Shown here piece after piece: positions 61,309 to 64,000 of a stretch of 64,000 nucleotides of DNA (the first letter of the stretch is position 1; each line of letters starts with the position of its first letter). Source of the stretch: Xanthocytophaga flava (GTDB lineage: Bacteria > Bacteroidota > Bacteroidia > Cytophagales > 172606-1); NCBI RefSeq assembly GCF_030068545.1, contig NZ_JASJOR010000005.1:186001-250000 (forward strand), given 5' to 3'. Made by a program: the position numbers and the translations under genes. Under the pieces are notes generated by a model. The model was not told the DNA's origin and made no database searches. It saw only the letters and a program-made list of their open reading frames with translations.

Positions 61309-61563
61309 TTAGTGCGATTTTTCCAGGTTTAAAGGAGGGAGTTCAGTTCTGCTTAGCTTTTCAACCTTTGAAAGAAATAGTTTTTGCTTATCTGTATTGC
61401 CATAGATATCATTCCATTCTGCCCATCGTTCACTCCCTAACATTACATAATTTATATCTGTAACCCAGATTCCAACTGTTGCTCCCAGGCCTGGATCGGT
61501 ACAGATGTGAAGATCAATCAGACCTCCATTATTATCTGATATAGTAAGAATGTGCATAGTCAT
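61309..61563 (-). CDS. Small hypothetical phage protein (84 aa)
   Basis: Beta-rich N-terminus with ILTISDNNGGLIDLHICTD and WVTDINYVMLGSERWAEW. No signal peptide or membrane helix. It overlaps the preceding gene by one base. Family unknown. Confidence 0.55.
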   Translation of the reverse strand: MTMHILTISDNNGGLIDLHICTDPGLGATVGIWVTDINYVMLGSERWAEWNDIYGNTDKQKLFLSKVEKLSRTELPPLNLEKSH

Positions 61564-61922
61564 TAATTATCCCAGAATTTTATACTAAAGCCATTTTGAT
61601 GATTATCCCTTTTAAACTCGTTGATCATATTTTCTGTTGCCTGATGCATTCCCTTTCCAGCATTATAAAACTCTTTTTCATAATCACGCCAGGAGAAGAT
61701 TATCTGATCTTGTGGTATGAGATTTAGAATAATACATTTTATTCCAAGTGCCTCCAGAAATTGCATAAGCACAGACCTCTCTCTACTAGAAGGTAGGTAA
61801 GCAACCAGAGGCAAACCTTCACTTTCAATCTTCTCTTCCATATCAGGAAACTGTGCAAGTAAAGTTACCATCAGTAAATCTTTACTTGCATTTTGAAAAG
61901 GATTTATGCTATCTGATTTCAT
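61563..61922 (-). CDS. Hypothetical phage protein (119 aa)
   Basis: A soluble alpha/beta protein with QNASKDLLMVTLLAQFPDME, PSSRERSVLMQFLEALGIKC and a charged C-terminus. No family was recognised. It overlaps the upstream gene by 4 bases and the downstream one by one base, in an early-type operon. Confidence 0.55.
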   Translation of the reverse strand: MKSDSINPFQNASKDLLMVTLLAQFPDMEEKIESEGLPLVAYLPSSRERSVLMQFLEALGIKCIILNLIPQDQIIFSWRDYEKEFYNAGKGMHQATENMINEFKRDNHQNGFSIKFWDN

Positions 61923-62143
61923 AATATCATTCGAAATGGGATGGCTTTTACTTCTTCAGATGGTGCTTTGTGTTTCTGCAGCTCCTGGTCAAATTCTTCT
62001 TTACGTGGTTCCTCCTCCTCAACAGCAATACGAGTTATATAACAATGAACTTTAATCCCGCTATTTGTCTCACCTTCCCAGATCCGGGCAGGTACATTAT
62101 TCAGATGAACAATCTTGTCTGTACTCTCTAGTGTGATTTTCAT
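61919..62143 (-). CDS. Small hypothetical phage protein (74 aa)
   Basis: A small protein with a beta-rich N-terminus (TLESTDKIVHLNNVPARIWEG) and a charged helix (VEEEEPRKEEFDQELQKHKA). No family is known. It starts 1 base after the stop of the 42-residue Cys-rich gene. Confidence 0.55.
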   Translation of the reverse strand: MKITLESTDKIVHLNNVPARIWEGETNSGIKVHCYITRIAVEEEEPRKEEFDQELQKHKAPSEEVKAIPFRMIL

Positions 62144-62144
62144 A

Positions 62145-62273
62145 TTAGCCTTTATTTATCAGTTTTAAACACTTTTTACAGGTAACTCTAGCTGGATTGC
62201 TATTACTACTTACTGTACATGAATCCCATCTTTTATTGGATTTACAAGGCACTCCTTTATAATGGATTTTCAT
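62145..62273 (-). CDS. Small Cys-rich phage protein (42 aa), zinc-ribbon-like
   Basis: The frame reads MKIHYKGVPCKSNKRWDSCT, then VSSNSNPARVTCKKCLKLIN. It has Cys10, Cys19 and the knuckle C-K-K-C (32-35), consistent with a zinc-binding site. Its ATG overlaps the stop of the upstream membrane protein by 4 bases (ATGA) and its stop precedes the next ATG by one base. Function unknown. Confidence 0.72.
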   Translation of the reverse strand: MKIHYKGVPCKSNKRWDSCTVSSNSNPARVTCKKCLKLINKG

Positions 62274-62953
62274 AAAGGTTCAGATAATTGTATTGATGAG
62301 TGTTTAGCTTTCGGGTTCTGTTTGCATCTGCCCACATGAGCATTTAGAGCTGACTGATTTTTAAAATCTAATCGCTGACAGTACTGGCATATGAGCTGAT
62401 CAGATGAAGCTAATTTTGATTTTACTAAGGGCTTCTTAACAGATTTTGGAAATCTGATCGGCTCAGCTTCTGGATGATCATCTAATACACTTGTTTTTTC
62501 CTCAACTGTTATTTGAGTATTCGTCAATTCGTCAGACTTTTCCTGAATCTCTGCTTCTTTAGAACCAAACCAATTGACCACTGAATTATTATAATAGAGT
62601 GCAAATAACTCACAGAAGTACCAGAGTAGATAACTACTTAAACCATAGATCACTATTTTGGCAGCCGTAAAGCTCCAATCATAGTCAATAACACGATTAG
62701 CTAACAGGTTTACCAGACAGCTCCCCAAGGCTAGAATCATTGCCTGGCGTTTGGCTCCTGCAAGTACGCTCACTAAAACTCCCAATTCAATCCCAATCGC
62801 CCAGGTGAAGGCAGCTGTTATTTTCAGATCTAAACCAAAAGCCTTTTGCCAGTCAGGTCCTCCCATGGTAAGTACCAGAGAGAGATTCATAATCTGGTTA
62901 AACTGTATACAGGTAATGGCAACAATCAGAATAACTATAAAGAGTATTCTCAT
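62270..62953 (-). CDS. Membrane protein with C-terminal C2HC zinc-finger-like motif
   Basis: A 227-residue protein with about four membrane helices in residues 3-130 (IVILIVAITCIQFNQIMNL, TAAFTWAIGIELGVLVSVL, LALGSCLVNLLANRVI, IVIYGLSSYLLWYFCEL). A charged linker follows, and then C-Q-Y-C...H-V-G-R-C (about 190-211: Cys-x2-Cys, His-x3-Cys), like a zinc finger. Membrane and zinc finger in one phage protein are unusual. It may sense or recruit DNA to the membrane; this is speculation. Confidence 0.66.
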   Translation of the reverse strand: MRILFIVILIVAITCIQFNQIMNLSLVLTMGGPDWQKAFGLDLKITAAFTWAIGIELGVLVSVLAGAKRQAMILALGSCLVNLLANRVIDYDWSFTAAKIVIYGLSSYLLWYFCELFALYYNNSVVNWFGSKEAEIQEKSDELTNTQITVEEKTSVLDDHPEAEPIRFPKSVKKPLVKSKLASSDQLICQYCQRLDFKNQSALNAHVGRCKQNPKAKHSSIQLSEPL

Positions 62954-63234
62954 CTTCTGGATATAGCTTTTAAATAGTCTTCATACTCTCTTACAGTGGC
63001 CTTCAAAGCAGCATTAAAGGATTCCTTTGACATACCATAAAAAGATTCACAAGCTCCTTCCCGGAATGGCTCTGATCCTTCTATAACACTAAATACAACT
63101 ACATATACCACTCTTTCAGAATCTTTGTATCTAGTTACTGTTTTGCTGATTTCTGTATAGTAGTTGTCTGGACAGTGATAGTCTATCAGATCATATAGAT
63201 CCTGATCAAGCTCAGGTTTGGTTTCAAAAAACAT
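62950..63234 (-). CDS. Hypothetical phage protein (94 aa)
   Basis: Start ATG 63234 (MFFETKPELDQDL) is preferred because it clears the preceding gene; a start at 63312 would overlap that gene by 56 bases. The protein is alpha/beta with YYTEISKTVTRYKDSERVVYV and FYGMSKESFNAALKA. Its end overlaps the membrane-zinc gene by 4 bases. Family unknown. Confidence 0.55.
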   Translation of the reverse strand: MFFETKPELDQDLYDLIDYHCPDNYYTEISKTVTRYKDSERVVYVVVFSVIEGSEPFREGACESFYGMSKESFNAALKATVREYEDYLKAISRR

Positions 63235-63256
63235 AAAATACGATTTTGAGACAGTT

Positions 63257-63643
63257 TTAGTGGGATTTCTCTTTAGGTCCAACCAGGATTGGATCAGGTA
63301 TCGGGATTTCAAAACCTCTTTTTTTCCATAAATGCAAGACGTGGGGATGGCAATTCACATATAGTTCTTTGGGAGGGTGAAATTGTATCACACATTCATC
63401 CTCATCCCAGAATGTATCTTTTACAAAACACATTTCCTCCCAGGAGGGACAACGATTTCCTGCAAATACAGATACGCTTACATGTTCCCATTGCCCAAAC
63501 TTGTTTGAGCTATCATTGGAAACCATACACTTTAAAAAGATTTCTCCTGCCTTTAATATAAACATTCCATTGTTACCAGCAGAATCATCAGAAGCCATAA
63601 ATCCAGTTCTAACTCTACAGTCGTTAGGTGGTGTGTTTTTCAT
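63257..63643 (-). CDS. Hypothetical phage protein (128 aa)
   Basis: A soluble protein with a beta-rich centre (GMFILKAGEIFLKCMVSNDS) and aromatic-rich C-terminal part (ELYVNCHPHVLHLWKKRGFE). It contains several Cys and His but no clear metal motif. Family unknown; first gene downstream of ssb. Confidence 0.55.
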   Translation of the reverse strand: MKNTPPNDCRVRTGFMASDDSAGNNGMFILKAGEIFLKCMVSNDSSNKFGQWEHVSVSVFAGNRCPSWEEMCFVKDTFWDEDECVIQFHPPKELYVNCHPHVLHLWKKRGFEIPIPDPILVGPKEKSH

Positions 63644-63685
63644 AGGTTGTTATAAAATTTTAGAGGATTATCGACCTGTAAAGGG

Positions 63686-63713
63686 ATAATCCGGGTTGTC
63701 ATACCCGGATTAT
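63686..63713 (-). terminator. 10-bp hairpin after ssb
   Basis: ATAATCCGGG (63686-63695) pairs with CCCGGATTAT (63704-63713) around an 8-base loop, 10 bases after the ssb stop. The T tract is weak, so it may be a processing or partial stop signal. Confidence 0.55.
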
Positions 63714-63722
63714 GTTTAGATC

Positions 63723-64000
63723 TTAAAATGGAAGATCATCATCTGGATTCGAAGGTAATGGAGGTGTACTGGAACCATTACTGTAGTTGGTTACTTCTGC
63801 CACCTGTTGTGTTTCATTGACATGTTGATTCCCTTGCTGCTGTTGTGGCTCTGATTGCTGTACTATACTTTGCCGTTTGTATACATCAATCTTGTATGCT
63901 CTTAGGTTAGTAGCAACGCCTTCTTTTTGTGTCTCTCTCGAAACGAACTTACGGCCATCCAGACGGAAAAAGACTTCAATCAAATCCCCTTTTTGAATCT
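63723..64000 (-). CDS. ssb: Single-stranded DNA-binding protein, C-terminal part (gene cut by window edge)
   Basis: The frame is open to the right edge and continues IQKGDLIEVFFRLDGRKFVS into the visible part. IQKGDLIEV and ATNLRAYKIDVYKRQ are OB-fold strands typical of SSB, followed by a Gln-rich linker and the acidic tip PDDDLPF that binds partner proteins. A TTG at 63983 is not a start but an internal codon. It would coat phage replication intermediates and is the first visible early gene. Confidence 0.88.
   Translation of the reverse strand, partial: IQKGDLIEVFFRLDGRKFVSRETQKEGVATNLRAYKIDVYKRQSIVQQSEPQQQQGNQHVNETQQVAEVTNYSNGSSTPPLPSNPDDDLPF

Larger units (their letters stand above)
28052..64000. 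mobile_element. Prophage (left end to beyond the right window edge), HK97-type tailed phage
   Basis: An integrase gene stands directly behind tRNA-Arg, followed by cargo genes and then 30 kb of minus-strand phage genes: tape measure, tail, portal, terminase, capsid, protease, fibres, lysis and SSB. The right boundary and attR are outside the window. The long tape measure (965 residues) and the lack of recognisable sheath or contractile baseplate proteins point to a siphovirus-like virion. Confidence 0.9.

Overview
The window comes from a chromosome of a Bacteroidota bacterium, probably of the order Cytophagales (the phylum is well supported, the order is inference). Signs are the promoter signature TTTG-N19/20-TAnnTTTG (clear in front of a tRNA gene and a toxin-antitoxin operon), starts mostly without a Shine-Dalgarno sequence, LytTR/LytS regulation, DUF4468 and Bacteroidota-type phage proteins. 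The window is about 40% GC by eye. No rRNA, CRISPR array or insertion sequence was seen.

Chromosomal part, about 1-28100. A cobalamin acquisition block lies on the minus strand: a B12 riboswitch drives a BtuF-BtuC-BtuD-like importer (three genes with 4-base overlaps), and a second B12 riboswitch drives a BtuB-like TonB-dependent receptor followed by a PduO-type cob(I)alamin adenosyltransferase. Next come a secreted serine hydrolase, a LytS/LytTR two-component pair separated by an opposite-strand membrane-protein gene, a YdcF-like protein, a GntP-family permease, a large seven-PAS sensor kinase and a NUMOD4/NUMOD1 protein. Housekeeping genes follow: ribF, truB, a sodium:solute symporter with an unlisted 46-residue membrane protein upstream, a superoxide dismutase, and tadA next to tRNA-Arg(ACG), the usual TadA substrate. 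The left edge cuts a membrane sensor gene.

Prophage part, about 28100 to beyond 64000. A tyrosine integrase follows tRNA-Arg directly, so the tRNA is the likely attachment site; the right end is outside the window. Between integrase and virion genes is an AT-rich plus-strand cargo block: a secreted DUF4468 protein, a putative AbiC-like membrane protein, an Abi-alpha (DUF4393) protein and an OLD-like ATPase-TOPRIM protein. This is a likely anti-phage defence island.

Everything from 34347 to 64000 is on the minus strand and reads toward the cargo block. In transcription order it runs: SSB, small early genes including Cys-rich ones, a lysin/small-membrane-protein group, tail fibres, a permuted-papain hydrolase, a DNA adenine methylase, capsid protease with scaffold-like tail, major capsid, HicAB, terminase, portal, adaptor-like protein, holin/spanin-like genes, and tail genes ending with the tape measure. 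The capsid module precedes the terminase, which is not the usual order.

The most novel signal is a recurrent CCGTCCTAC box 33-68 bases before the first gene of six late units, usually followed by a stem-loop in the leader. It is accompanied by two perfect copies of a 50-bp element 22.8 kb apart. Together these look like an undescribed phage-specific late-transcription or RNA-control code.
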